Source: Diospyros lotus (taxonomy: Eukaryota > Streptophyta > Magnoliopsida > Ericales > Ebenaceae). Taken from it: 64,000 nucleotides of DNA. Below the pieces are notes generated by a model. It made no database searches. It was not told the origin of the DNA and saw nothing but the letters and a program-made list of their open reading frames with translations. Positions 10,086-21,721 of the stretch are shown piece after piece. Every line of letters starts with the position of its first letter. Position 1 is the stretch's first letter. The stretch is taken from the NCBI RefSeq assembly GCF_014633365.1, contig NC_068348.1, positions 17,254,311 to 17,318,310 on the forward strand, given 5' to 3'. The translations under genes and the position numbers were made by a program.

Positions 10086-12550
10086 TCAGGATTCACGGCC
10101 ATCTTGGGAGTAGGGTGACACGACGAACAGTACGAGACTTGAGGAGTAGAATACCTCGGTATCTAGTATAACAATGGGGTCACGAATGGTCGTGCGTCGA
10201 TAGTCAGCGAGATCTAAAGATCGAAATGCGAGAGTCAGTGAATTCTCGATAAACGAGATTTTGGGAAGTACAACATGGCCAGTTCAAGGCCCTGACGATG
10301 AGTAGTAAGATAACAACCTCGATTCAGTGTGCCAAGTGGGCTTGAGGATTCGAAAATTTGTGAAAAGGGACATGAGTAGTAAGAATCCAGGGAAGTTTTT
10401 GAGGCTCAGTTATTTATAAGAAATGATTGTAGTCAATTAATGCGATCTGATCCGGGATCTTGAAAGATGAATCAATTTGGAATTTTCGAGGAATTTCCCC
10501 TAAGGGATGAGAATCTAAGGATTTGTGATGAGACTTTAAAGTTTTCCAAAAAAGATTTGGAAGGTCCTTAGGTAATCTCGTTAAGGAAATAGAGATTGAT
10601 TTTTCTTAAGCTGTGAAAGTCATGAATTAGTAAGAATTGGGATACCATGGGAGACGTAAGTACCTATCCACTCCAGTTAGCTGGATGGTTACGGATTGAT
10701 GTTTTTGAAAATCTTTGGCGTGTTTGAGAGAGACAGGTAATGATAGATGTGTCAGGATGTTAGTAATAGATCGAAATCTATTGGAGATCTGGAATTTTCG
10801 ATTTGGGAGAATGGAACTTGTTGGGCTAAGCGGTTAGTCTAGATAACCCTGATGGGCAAATCGGGAGATGTGTAGCTAGACGATCACTAAAGTGATGTAA
10901 GCAAGTTATAAAAATAAGGAGCCTGTCAATATGTGATACGGGCACTTTTGGTCAATGAAAAGCCGTGAGAAAATTGAGGAAGTGAGAGAAATATCAGAAT
11001 GTGCTCTCGGAAGATTTATCGGGATTATTCTTAATTGCCAATAATAGCTTGAGGTTATTGGATGTTTAGCTATAAGTGGCTTGATTGAGGACGTAAATTA
11101 TCAAAGATGTGATAATTAAGAGTAGATATATTTACCTCGAATTTGGTAAATTATAAAACAGTTGCAAGAGGCTATGGTATTTTCTATGATTGATGCACAA
11201 TCGAGGAGTAAAGAAAACCCTTGCAATATTAAGGTTACGTCTGACGCTTTTCATTGTGACGCTTTAGGGTAAATGGTTCTAATATTTTGATTGGATGATA
11301 ATGATGTCACAGATTGATAGACAATAGAGTCGATGAGTAAGTCTAGTGATTGCAAGCTGGTAAGTGTACCTGTGCTACGATTGACTAGAAGTAAAAAAAA
11401 AAAAAAAAAATCGATGGTCAAATGCTAGGAAAGAAATTAGGTGATTTCTGTATTGGCATGAGATGGTATCTTAAGGATCGAACAGGACTAGAGTTAATTG
11501 ATATGAGATGTTATTACTCGAGGATTAGTTCAAGCAAATTTGAGGATCAAATGATTAATCTGATGATATAAAATGTTATCTGAGGATCACTTTGAAAAGC
11601 GCGATGAGTTCTTTAAGTTATGGGTATATGGATGAATGGGTATTAGTTGGCAACTAAGTAACAAATGAGCAAGCAATGCAAGGATATTAATATTGCTAGC
11701 TAGATTTGGAAGACATTGTTTGATGTCGGTTGATATTAAAAGTTAAGTTACGGAAAGAAGTTTTGGAGATAGATAGAATCTATTAATAAAAATTTCTTAA
11801 AGTTACATGACATGATTAGAGGATGATTGTTGTCAATTGGCAAAACCTTGAGGTTATATTGGGTGATGAATGTCTATAAGAATGAGGAAACAACAGAAAT
11901 CTCGAATAGATTAGCACAAAGATTAAGCAATGACTAAGCTTGAGATGACCTAAGGTAAGGCATAGCTAGTTTTAAGGATATGTGATGACGTATATTTGTG
12001 ATATTTTTGAATCCAAGGGTACGTGAAATAGTTTGACGACATAAAAATATTTCTTTGAGGATCGATTTGATAAAAGTTAAGATGTATCGAGATCAGGGAC
12101 TTTGTGTTAAGGTTGGAAAATTGTCAAAGCATGATTGATTGATTCAAAATAAATGACGTCGTAGGAAATCAGAATTAAAGAAATGTTGTGATATCAATTG
12201 GATGACTTAAGAAAATTGAAAATTGAGAATGTGGATATGAGAGCCGTGGGCTTATTATGATGATGTGAGTACCGACTTAGATAGGAGCTCCAGTGGAGAC
12301 TTGTGGCCCAAGGACCGAGTTATGCGATTATAATTTGAAAGGTATGCATGGTTGACAACTGTACTTGTCTATAGGTTGATGGGTATGGTCAGTCTAAGGG
12401 TTCAGATTTTGATATGTGCATTGGTATTCACGAGTTTCGAGTGGGATCTTTTTTATTTGATCAATTAGGTGTTGATTCCGATGATGAAATTTTGAGATTT
12501 AGGATATGTAGCAAATTTCGAGGACGAAATTTTTTGTAAGGAGGGGAGAA
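10086..12550 (+). mobile_element. Non-coding internal 3' part of a chromovirus-type element
   Basis: About 2.5 kb with no recognisable domain in any frame. It ends with the chromovirus-type segment TTTCGAGGACGAAATTTT at about 12515-12532 and a polypurine tract AGGAGGGGAGAA at 12539-12550 directly before the LTR. It is either a decayed pol 3' region or the internal part of a non-autonomous derivative. Its 5' half and 5' LTR are absent. Confidence 0.5.
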
Positions 12551-13653
12551 TGTAATACCCCATGTTTTTAGGAGCTTGCCATATAATTTCAATGAGTTTA
12601 GAATACCGAAAAATTGGCTTGATAGCAGTTATAAGTATCGAATCAATTGTAGGGAATGTCTCGGAGTGAAATTGTCTAAAGAAAATTATATGGTCTCGAC
12701 AAGCGTATCGAGATAGGATTTATGGTATCGAAAGAAATTGAATGCAGAACAGTTTTCGGTACAGCTAAAATATAGCTGATATTTAGGCTGTAAAACCGAA
12801 TCGTTGTAGGAGACTCTCGAAAAATCAACGAAACCCTAGGGGGGCTCCGGTTTTGCATAATGAGCAACCCTTCAGTGGTTTCGGGATAAAGCAATAGCCC
12901 GGTGAGGATGCTGGGGCAAAATCGTCCTTTTAAACTAAGATTTGGATTATTAATTGTAGATTTTTGGTATTGTAATGCAAATTAATTTGAGATTTAAGGC
13001 TATAGTTACCATTAGGGAATTGCACTAGTATAATAGGGATGAAATTTGGGGTTTAATGTATAATTTTTAAATTAATTATACAAATTTTTATATATATTAA
13101 TGTAATATATAATTATATATATGTATGTACGTGTAGCAGGCGCCTCTGCAAATTTAAACCCATTCCTTACAAAACTAAATCTCCACGCCTCTGCAAGATT
13201 GTAGCCACGTCAGTTTGGAAAGCTTCGCACGCAATAGGTGATGGATATGGCAGGGTTGGGGCGCTCGGATGGCTATAAAAAGAGGAAGAATGAGAGGGAA
13301 GAGGCAGGCTTTGGCTGAGAGATGCAAGGGAGAGAGAGCTTGGCCGAGCACGAGGAGAGAGTGGGAGAGTTTGTGCGAGTGAGAGAAGAACGATATGGGT
13401 CGCCGGAGGCAACCGAAGTGGCGGCATCAGCTTGCGGCAGCCATAGCTGCAAGCTTCTAGCAAACTTGAGCAGCCATGGCCGCGAGGCAAGGGCCGCGGT
13501 GGCAACCAACAGCAGTGGCAGCAGCGCGAGGGCGACTGGCGAGGTCAAGGACAACCGCGATGGTGGCCGGCGGACGCGCAAAGGAGGGCCGAGGGAGCTG
13601 GTGCACAAGCAAATGGCGCGCAGAGGGCTGGCCATGGCAGTTTGCATGAGCAG

Positions 13654-13905
13654 GGGAGGGAGGAAGAGAAGAAGAAGAAGAAGAAGAAGAAAAGAAGAAA
13701 AAAAAAAGAAAAGGAAAGAAAAAAAAGAAAAAGAAGAGAAATGAGGGTGCTATGCGCAGGCGGGAGCATGAGGAGGAAGAAGGTGGAGAAGAAGAGAAGG
13801 AATGAGAAAAAAAAAAAGGGAAAAAGAAAAAGAAAAGGAAAGAAAAGAAAGAAAAGAAGGAAAATAGGAAAAGGTCTTGGAAAAATCCAAAAAAATAGGA
13901 TTTGG
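13654..13905 (+). repeat. Polypurine GA-rich low-complexity tract in LTR
   Basis: About 250 bp composed almost only of A and G (GAAGAAG runs, then AAAGAAAAGG runs) with short interruptions around 13745-13765. The Lys/Arg/Glu-rich open stretches read through it are by-products of composition, not genes. Confidence 0.85.
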
Positions 13906-14654
13906 TGATTTATTATTATTTCGGAGATTTTGGCAGGAAAAATAATTTGGGCACGCATATCAAGGAAATCCGAGATGCTAAGTTAAGGTGAGTAAAATTT
14001 TCTAGAAAATTTCAAAAATTCAAGAATATTATTTTATGAATTTTCGTAGTGAAATATTTGAGAAAATATTTTTAGAAATATTTAATCTGAATTTATTGAG
14101 GAAAAATAAGAAGAAATAGAGAGAAAATTAAAAAAAATGCCAAACAAATATGGAAAAATAGGTTTTAATGTTTATTTAAATAAATATGGTGATATGGATG
14201 CTTTGAGGAATAAGTTGAAGTGACTTGTCAAATTTTAAGGTTGGCACGCAAATTGAGGCGATGCACGAGACAAGGCACAGATATCGAGGTAGCGCGATAA
14301 GCTTGAGAAGGTAAGTGATAGTCCCCGATTAAAGTTAGTTTATGGAAAATGCTTGGTTTATGTTTCTCGAAAATATTTTCATCATATTGACATGCCCTGA
14401 TATGTATCCATCACTTAGACTGCATACATGACATGACTATGAAATGCATGAGTACACGTTGATATCATTGATCACTCGCATTTGAGGCCGTAGGGAGTAC
14501 GAACTGGCACCGTTACTTTACCAAGGGTGCACCCATACACCTCGGCTTCGAAAGAGGGGGCCGCAAAAAATGATAGGTAGCATGAGGGGTGCAGTTGACA
14601 CTTACGATGAAAGACATTGCATTCATGCACGAAATATGTTTTCTGTACCCTTAC

Positions 14655-14711
14655 TTAGATGATTCATCATCTAACTTGGGTTTTGCCCCTGGAATATTCA
14701 AACATTCTAGG
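14655..14711 (+). promoter_or_regulatory. Double hairpin in chromovirus-type LTR (H1 and H2)
   Basis: H1 is TTAGATGA, loop TTCA, TCATCTAA (14655-14674), a perfect 8-bp stem. After CTTGGGTTTTGCC comes H2: CCTGGAAT, loop ATTCAAAC, ATTCTAGG, with one G-U pair. The same module recurs at 23026, 32146 and, on the minus strand, near 35443 and 36098. Its function is unknown. Confidence 0.6.
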
Positions 14712-15412
14712 TGGAGATTGTAGCAGATACGAGGATAAATGAGGCATGAAATGGCACTTAATAGAGTGCATGAGAAATGAAATGTATGTAACGTAGCCCC
14801 TGTATTTAAGTTCTGCTACTTTAGATTTTGAATGATTTGAGGAATGTTGAAGATGTAAGAATTTATTTATGATTAATGATAAGATATCAGGTTTCGATCT
14901 TTGCTTCCGCATTTGATGTGTATAGTGATTCTCTTTCGAGATTAATGTATGGGAATTATGGGATGAAGTCGAGTAATGATGTGGTTTAACTTTAGTGTTT
15001 TAAAGAAAAAATTTATTATCCCAGAATTATCCCAATTTATAACGCGCCCGAGAAAGCGGGTCGTTACAACCATAACCACATTGACTAGCCAGTTTAAATA
15101 CTACACCTCCCTGATAAATTCGGCTTCTAGCAACCTATCAACTTCTTCTTGTAAGTACTTGAGTCATTCCTGTGCTATGTGCCTTTTCTACTATTTAATG
15201 GGGCACTTTCCTAGTTGAACATTCAAATGCTGTGCTATGATATAGGGATCTATCCAGGGCATATTGTTGGGACTCTAAGCAAATATATCGACATAAGACC
15301 TTAAGCACCTAATAATTTCTTCCTTTTCAGCATGTTCCAGCTAACTACCTACATGTACGAGCCAATCATCGTTGTCAGGCACTAGGGGGACCACTTCTAG
15401 GGCTTCCACTAG

Positions 15413-15901
15413 TTAAGGTTTAATGACATCAAGAGTTTGTTCACTGATCATTAATGTCTCCCCCGTCATTGATTTTTCCTTTCCCTTGACACCTTTGGTA
15501 GAGCTCACGTAACATACTCTAGCTTGCTTCTGGTTGCCCCTCAATTGGCTTGTACCTTGAGGTGTGGGGAACTTTACTAGGAGGTATCCTAGCGAGATGA
15601 CTACTCTCATAGCGTTGATAAAAGATCCCCCTATCACAATGTAGGTAGGAGAACAAGTCTTGACCACCATGAAGTCCACTTGTCTTGTGATCACTTAGGG
15701 GTGGTCTCCTAGTGTAATGGGCAACTGAACCAATCTGACCATGGGCATTGCTTCACTAGTAAAACTATACAGAAGGGAGGTGACCGTCTTCAATCGATCG
15801 TGGGGAATATGCATCTTCTTGAAGCAATTCCAGTACAACAAGTTGAGAGAGCTCCCAATATCCACCAGTATGCTCTCGATAGGGTTCTTGGCAATAACCA
15901 C
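15413..15901 (-). pseudogene. Tat-lineage aspartic protease remnant
   Basis: Reverse-strand remnant of the gag-pol protease of a Tat-type Ty3/gypsy element. The active-site segment reads VDIGSSLNLLYW, where Tat elements usually have a D-x-G-S-S form, followed by FKKMHIP and the strand VRLVQLPITLGDHP. After a stop at 15695-15697 the same frame continues with the flap and C-terminal part: YIVIGGSFINAMRVV, YLLVKFPTPQG and the conserved RGNQKQARVCY. The frame closes at 15413. RT, RNase H and IN, expected at lower coordinates, are absent because the chromovirus LTR ends at 15068. Confidence 0.75.
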
Positions 15902-16864
15902 AGAGATGACTAGAGGATCATCGTGAGGAAGCAGTGTGTCTCCTTAATCTTTTGGTGCAAAGATAATGGGATCCTTATCCTCTTGAATCTTTTTCACAGA
16001 GTCCACGTGCAGTGTCTGGCATGCATATGCCTTCCTGGTAGAAGAACAGTCACCTGCCAAATTCTCCCCTTTCGAGATCACATGTATTCTCTCCATAATA
16101 GGTTTGTTATCAGCTCCTACTATGTTTGGGGTTGTCTACTCCCTTTAGGGGTTTCTTTCTTTTTCCCCCCTACGAGGTTGTTGATTGTCTCTTCTTCCCA
16201 GGGCATTATTTTTAGGGCGATGAGGTCTTCTCTGATTGTCTCTTCTGGTCTAGCTTGCCTTATCTGATTAGCTGCTCAATTTGGTTACAAAGCTCTCAAC
16301 ATTGTTCTGTGTTATGCCCTTGGGACTCGTGAAACTTGCAAAAGGGCTCTAGGTTCCTTGCCATAGGCTCCTTAGAACAAGGAGGGAAGGTGATGAGTCC
16401 AGTGTGCATGATGGAAGAGAGGATAGCTACCCTGGGTTTAGTGAGGGGGGTGAAGTTTCGAAATTGCATCTTTGGGGGCTTTTCTTCACTGTATCTTTAC
16501 TGCCCTGTTTGACCTAGCATCATTCAGACTTCCACTACTTTTACCCTCCCATGCATCCAGAATTTCCATTTGAACAATAAATTGTTATACTCGGACAAAC
16601 AATTCAGTCATAGAATTTGGCTTAAAAAAGGCCAGAGATTTCCTTAGCGGTGTAAACGTAGTTCCACTTAGTAGAGTTAATGCTGCCAATCTGACTGGAA
16701 GATCCCTTACCTCCTAAGTTGCGGCTCTGAATTGATCGATATACTACTTCAGGGATTCATTGGGCTTCTGCTGCAAGCTCATCAGATACACAACACACTT
16801 TCTTTTTTTGGTATATAGGCCGAGAATACTTCCAGGAATTCCTTTTTAAATTTCTCAAATGAAC
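15902..16864 (-). pseudogene. gag: Tat-lineage gag, C-terminal part
   Basis: Read on the minus strand, this holds the capsid C terminus (RSFEKFKKEFLEVF directly after the P insertion, then MARNLEPFCKFHESQGHN) and the downstream helix QIEQLIR-x-GKLDQ near 16270-16330. That CKFH-x-x-x-GHN...C arrangement is the Tat gag nucleocapsid-like motif. Many stops and frameshifts are present. The segment joins the protease at its lower end and is separated from the gag N-terminal part by P copy 2. Confidence 0.65.
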
Positions 16865-17834
16865 GTATATGTAACGACCCAGTAGAAGGCCCAGTATTTA
16901 TTCAGGAATTATTTAATTAATTATTGAAGTATTTGATTAAGAGATTTTGTCAATTAATTATTTTAGTGTGGCAATTTAGAGATTTTGAAGGAAAAGAATA
17001 GCATTTATTTCTTTTTAATGTTGGAGTTAAAGGAATTTGCCAAGGTGGCAACTTAGATTTTTAATTGAGAGAATAATATTTAAATAGCATTTAAATGGCA
17101 TTTATTTTGTGGAAATTAAATGTAAGGGCATGAAGGTAATTTTGGAGTTTTATTATTATTTGAGAGTTTTAATAATAAGTTTTGTATTATTGTTAATTAA
17201 GTGAGATTATGTATTTAAAGGAGAATGAGAATCCATGTAGGAGATGGATTTGGATTAAGAGTCTCCTAGTCCCAATAGAAGAAGGTTTTGAGAGTCTCCA
17301 AGATCAATGGGGAGAGGGATTCCAAGATATAAAAGGAGAGGGATATTTAGGGCTTCCTAGAGGCATGTATATATATATATATCCTCATATAGCATAAGTT
17401 TTCTCCTCACGCCGTGAAAGAGCAGGAAGCAGCAATAGTGGGTGCAAGTTTTGCATAGGAGATTTTCATTAGAAGTGGTTGTATCCGATCAGAGAATCGA
17501 AAGGAAAGTTTCTTCTCCTTGTAATCCTTTCTTACGGGAGTATATTAGCATTCGATCCCAGTTATTCTAGTTTGATTTCTCCAGTTATCAAGTTATATCA
17601 GTTTCAGTTTTCAGATACGTGAATATATATATATGCACGAGCAGTGAGTTTATATCAGTTATGCATGTTTATTATAGTGATTCAATTAAATATCATTATT
17701 GAATCATCCCTAAAGTTGTTTCATATTAGTTGGGACTTGTTTTCCCAATTTTTAATTCAGAATGGAGTAGTTTTATTAAGATTTGATTCAAGTTTCAGTC
17801 TCTGTGAGCGTTCGTTCTGAGTTTAAGAGTTGCA

Positions 17835-18520
17835 GGTGTCCGGATGTGAGCCTTCATATCCGGATAAGTTTTTCCAAGTTTGTGAGTGATATTCGGATAA
17901 GCTAGAGGCTATCCGGATGAGTAAAAAGTTTTATGTGAGTGACATCCAGATGGCCCTTGTGCATATTTGGATGGCTTGTTCAAGTTTTATGAGTAACATT
18001 CGGATGGCCCTTGTGCATATCCGGATGGTCTTAGTGATATCCAGATGCTTTGTCTCCGTATCCGGATGTGCCAATATTAGTTTGTGAGTGATATCCGGAT
18101 GCCTTTCTCATGCATCCGGATGAATTTAAAGATATCCAGATGCCTCGTTTCACATCCGGATTAGTCTTTTATAGATTGTGAGTAATATCCAGATACCTCA
18201 GGTCGTATTCGGATGCGTCTAGTGCTTGTTGAGAGTCATATCCGGATGCCCTTTTTCCTATCTCGATAGGTCTAGTATATCCGGATGCCTCTCTCCAAAG
18301 TTAAATTTTTCATTCGAATAGTCTCCAGTTATATCCGAATGCATCAGTGAGATATTCGGATGACCAGAATCATATTCGAATGTCCTAGTTCCTATCCGAA
18401 TATATCCCAGCATATCCAAATAGTTTCTTTTAAGCATCAGTGTATCCGGATGAGCCTCATTCATATCCGAATGTATTTCATCATATCCGAATATCCTTCC
18501 TGATATCCGGATGGCTTTCC
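17835..18520. repeat. Array of about 30 palindromic CATCCGGATG-type units, P copy 2
   Basis: Units such as TATCCGGATG are spaced mostly 19-22 bp apart (for example starts near 18019, 18039, 18060 and 18092, 18114, 18133, 18153). Variants with the outer C changed (TATTCGGATG, ATCCGAATG, ATTCGAATG) or the CpG lost (ATCCAGATG) occur in the same array. The text between units is not strictly repeated. Confidence 0.9.
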
Positions 18521-18717
18521 CAGAAATCCAATTTAAGCTTCCAGTGATGTTTTAATCCAAGTTTTAATAAAAGTAATGTATTTTAATACCTCCAAATATT
18601 GAATTTAAATGCCATAATCTATCAAGTTAATCATGCCCATACCATAAATCATAATTCATAGAATCTTTGTATTCTAATATATAGATGAAGATCCTATCAT
18701 GTTCAGCATTATTTTAT

Positions 18718-19300
18718 TATAACATGATCAGCATTATTTTGTGAGATTATGTGCATACATTTTGGTATGAGCATTGAGTTTGACTTTATATGGAGCACTA
18801 CATATCGTGTGCCAGCATTTATGTGTGTATTGTATTACATTATGCGCGCCAGGTGGCTTGTCCGCCGGGATCCCATCAGTTTTAGCTCAGTTTATGAGTT
18901 GCTCGCCTAGTGGCAACCAGGGGGTTAGGGGCTTTGCCCATAGTATGTGCTTACAATTTTTATGTTTGTAGGATTTAGATCAGACAAGTATGTATTATTA
19001 GATTATGTCGGCCTATGAGCCAAAGTTGCATGCCTACATTTAATTTACAGTTTATGTGCATTACATTTTTATGAATGCAATCAGACAGTGATTACTCAGT
19101 ACAAGTTTGATAAGTATTTATCAATATCGATATTCTTCGATTCAGCTTTAGTTATTCTTTCCAGCTTATTACTTGCTGAGCTTTTTAGCTCACCTTGTAC
19201 TCTTCACCCCTCCAAGTTCTAGAAGGAGAGTACCAGATGTGGGGCCTAGCAGTAGTGGTTTATAGTGTGCGTACGTAGAGCCGCTCAAGATAAAAGATGT
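18718..19300 (+). other. Conserved non-coding block of the P family
   Basis: This segment is the best conserved part among the four P copies (matching about 655-1210, 38338-38900 and 57370-57960). It contains TATGGAGCACTACATATCG, GCGCGCCAGGTGGCTTG, a stretch near GGGCTTTGCCCA, and the hairpin TGAGCT-TTTT-AGCTCA at 19177-19192. No frame stays open across the copies, so it looks like transcribed LTR sequence and not a gene. Confidence 0.7.
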
Positions 19301-19548
19301 CTGGGAGTCTGTTGAGTTTTATAGTGTTTTCTCATTTTAGATCTATTTTATATTTTAGTTGAGAGATTGTCCCTTAAACAGAGTTTGTGCTTTTCAGTCT
19401 GTATTGACTCAGAGTTTTTATTTTAGTTTTTATTTCAGTTGATTGAGATGTTCAGTTATGGTATTAGATTTCAGTTTATCAGTTAGTTTTATTTTATTTT
19501 TCCCCATAGCACCTTTTCTCGGGCAGTTCTAAGAGAGGGGGTGTTATA

Positions 19549-20655
19549 GTATATACTCTTCTGGTAATTTTGTGAACCACTATTGAGCTTACCCAGCTAG
19601 GGAAAAAAGGAAAGCTCTACACTTAGTAACCTCATTCCACCCATGTAACACAACTGCGGCGACGAAATGTTGTAGATGCTTCTCTAGGTCTTCTTTCCCA
19701 AAATATACTGACAATTATGGTAGCTTAAACCCCAATTGCATTGGCTGGAGTTCTTCGGAAGGGGGAACCCTTTTGTGGGCATTTCCTTCGGTAGCATCAT
19801 CACTTGCTTCTTCTCTAGCACCTCTTCTCTAAGGCGTTTAATGTCAGATGCCTTGAGTGTTTCTTATTCTGTTTCTTTCCTGCAAGGAGGTGGGACGTAA
19901 AGAGCTCTTGAGGGGGTGCTTTGTGTTGTCTCTTCATACATAGGAGGTTTCCCTGCCCGTCGGTCATATTCCCTTCTTGAGCTTACCATTTCTAAAGCTT
20001 GGTTATTTAGCCTTAGAGTCCTGATCCTTATCCCCTACTGTGTGGTCCTTGGAAGGTTGCCTTGCGATCTCCAGTGTTCTCCCCCCATGCATGTTTGTCC
20101 CATGTGGAGAATGTGGATTTCGGGTATTAGTTCATGTAGTAAAGAAGTAATTCCATATAGTCTTCTCAGGCTCTCCTCATTATTCATCTTGAGCTCACTA
20201 TTCTGGTGCTTCAGCTCCTCAAAATTCTTCTATAATTGTTCATAATCCAAGAGTGGGACTGTGGGTGAACCTATCCCAAAAGGTCTCGGAGGTACTGAAG
20301 TTGCCATAGGGTTACTCCTTAGAATTGAAGATTGTCCAAGAGAGTGTTGTTCCTGACTTGTGGGTGTTGCGGGGGGGACTTTCCTTCTTTGCCTTGTCAT
20401 ATGTCTCCTCAATCATACTGCATGTACCTCTCCCTATTTTGAATGTTCTATGCCCCCCAGTTCGATGGTCTAGTTGCCTTCAAGCATAGAAATGTTCCCT
20501 GAGCTCACCTCATTATCTGGGTGATTTACCAAAAGTTTAGGTACTGTGGAGTGCACTTGGTTGGGGTCTCTTATGGCTCCTGTCCTAGTGCGAGCACTCC
20601 TTCAAGTGGGGTTAGGCAAGTTTTCCAAACTGGCTAACCTTGTCCCTCTTGGCAT
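19549..20655 (-). pseudogene. gag: Tat-lineage gag, N-terminal part
   Basis: The start is taken at the ATG whose complement is 20653-20655 (MPRGTRLASLENLPN), about 30 bp after the primer-binding region, as in Tat elements. Further on come the proline-rich linker MATSVPPRPFGIGSP near 20300 and the capsid start VYFGKEDLEKHLQHFVAAVV near 19700-19640, with CRAFLFSLAG after it. Stops occur early (NPT-stop in the first 20 codons) and repeatedly afterwards. The frame is cut at 19549 by P copy 2 and resumes at 16864. Confidence 0.65.
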
Positions 20656-20682
20656 CTTGTGTTAAGATAAGCTTTTAGTTGG

Positions 20683-20702
20683 GTTCCCATAGACAAAGTT
20701 AA
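20683..20702 (-). promoter_or_regulatory. Degenerate Tat primer-binding region
   Basis: On the minus strand the LTR end AACAACA is followed by ATTTAACTTTGTC then TATGGGAACCC. Tat elements have ATTTGGCGCC... and TGGGAACCC at this place, so this is read as a mutated primer-binding site between LTR and gag. Confidence 0.5.
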
Positions 20703-20794
20703 ATTGTTGTTACCCAAAATATAGCAATAGAAATTTTGTGAAGTGGGAAGGATTTGGGGTGATAGGGTATTGTCTAGAAGTAGTATCAGCATCC

Positions 20795-20945
20795 TAGAGT
20801 AGTGTTAATGCCTTGAAGGTATGTCTTGAAAATGTGCCCTGAAGGAGTTCCTTGAAGGTAAGCCTTGAAAGTATGCCCTGAAGGTACGCCTTGAAGGTGT
20901 GCCTTCAAATTATGCCCCAAAGGTATGCCCTGAAGGTAAATCCAC
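20795..20945. repeat. Minisatellite, about 15-16-bp unit
   Basis: About nine imperfect copies of CCTTGAAGGTATGCC and variants, inside the Tat LTR. Confidence 0.8.
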
Positions 20946-21264
20946 TAAAGCAATACTGTCAAAAACCACAAAACAGGTTAGAAGGTCCATGGGAGTGCTC
21001 TCCCACAAAGACCCTCTAACTATCAAGTCAGTGCCCCTAAAAAGATTATTCACGCAATAGAAATTAATTAAGCATTTATTAGTTACTAGATGTGGAAAGA
21101 AGGTCTTTTTCTTGGTCCTATAGCTGGGTATTTATAGGGCTCGATTCTCGAGGATTGTCAGAGGGCACATGCCAATCATTTGGGCGCTCAAGACATGTGT
21201 TGTCTAGAAGCTTATGCCTGGAAACACCCTCGGCCAGAAACAATCTATTATACCTAGAAACCCT

Positions 21265-21425
21265 CATTTTGCCCAGAAACACCCATTGTGTCTGAAAACG
21301 TACCTTGCTCGAAAACTCCCATTATGGAAACAAACGTACATTGCCCAAAAACACCCATTGTGGCAAAAAATGTACTTTTCCTGAAAACACCCATTGTGGT
21401 GGGAAACGTACCTTGCTCGAAAGAC
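21265..21425. repeat. Minisatellite, about 36-bp unit
   Basis: About four copies, each with CACCCATTGTGG followed by GAAACGTACCTTGC. The CCCATTGTG cores lie near 21281, 21317, 21352 and 21388. Located inside the Tat LTR. Confidence 0.8.
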
Positions 21426-21721
21426 ATCCTGAATGCCCAAAAGCATTTTATTATGCCCGAAAACCCTGTTGCTTAGAAGCTTTTTTCATTCCAGAAAGGG
21501 CGTGCCTTTTCCTAGAAACCTCATTGCTTGGAAGCTCCTCTTGTGCCCCGAAACAACTTTTTGGTGGGTCCAATTTTTTTGTAGTACAACAAGTAGGGCT
21601 CGAGAAGAACATAACTTGGCTTGTGATCAGGCTGGAACATATAGAGGAGCAGGGAGTCCCACTTGTACGCATGCCTGTCCTAAAGTTGCAGGGAAATGGG
21701 ATTAAAATTTCTAACGTTGAC

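Larger units (their letters stand above)
12551..15068 (+). mobile_element. Chromovirus-type 3' LTR
   Basis: Starts TGTAATACCCC after a polypurine tract and ends GGTCGTTACA. A TATA-like CTATAAAAAG lies near 13272. A purine-only low-complexity block follows in the transcribed part, and the double hairpin described separately lies at 14655-14711. The flanks (GAGAA left, ACCAT right) do not match, as expected for a 3' LTR of an element that has lost its 5' end. The right flank is reverse-strand Tat protease, so this element appears to have inserted into the Tat element. Confidence 0.8.
16870..19548 (+). mobile_element. P-family solo-LTR-like element, copy 2, with perfect TSD
   Basis: Begins TGTAACGACCC and ends GGGGGTGTTATA (terminal CA mutated to TA). 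It is flanked by GTATA on both sides (16865-16869 and 19549-19553). It splits the Tat gag capsid coding sequence exactly at those points. A TATA-like GATATAAAAGG lies near 17328, about 0.46 kb from the start, so the 5' part behaves like a U3. The rest holds an (AT)n run, the palindrome array and the conserved block. No protein coding is seen. Orientation is set by the TATA box and is shared with the other copies. Confidence 0.9.
20705..21721 (-). mobile_element. Tat LTR, 3' part (split by element C)
   Basis: On the minus strand the LTR ends ...GGGTAACAACA at 20705 next to the primer-binding region. The other part of the same LTR lies at 32972-33205 beyond element C. Together they give about 1.25 kb with TG...CA ends. 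The segment contains two minisatellites (20795-20945 and 21265-21425). Confidence 0.65.

Noticed and set aside
13322..13744. 140-residue open frame rich in Arg, Lys and Glu
   Set aside because: It lies inside a chromovirus LTR after its TATA box, and much of it is read from the GA-rich low-complexity tract, which opens other frames as well. No domain is visible.
12546..15073. LTR 12551-15068 as a solo LTR
   Set aside because: Flanks GAGAA and ACCAT do not match, and a polypurine tract precedes it, so it is a 3' LTR of a truncated element.
17835..18520. Palindrome arrays as a CRISPR array
   Set aside because: Units are 10 bp and degenerate, spacers are about 10 bp, and the context is plant LTR sequence with no cas genes.
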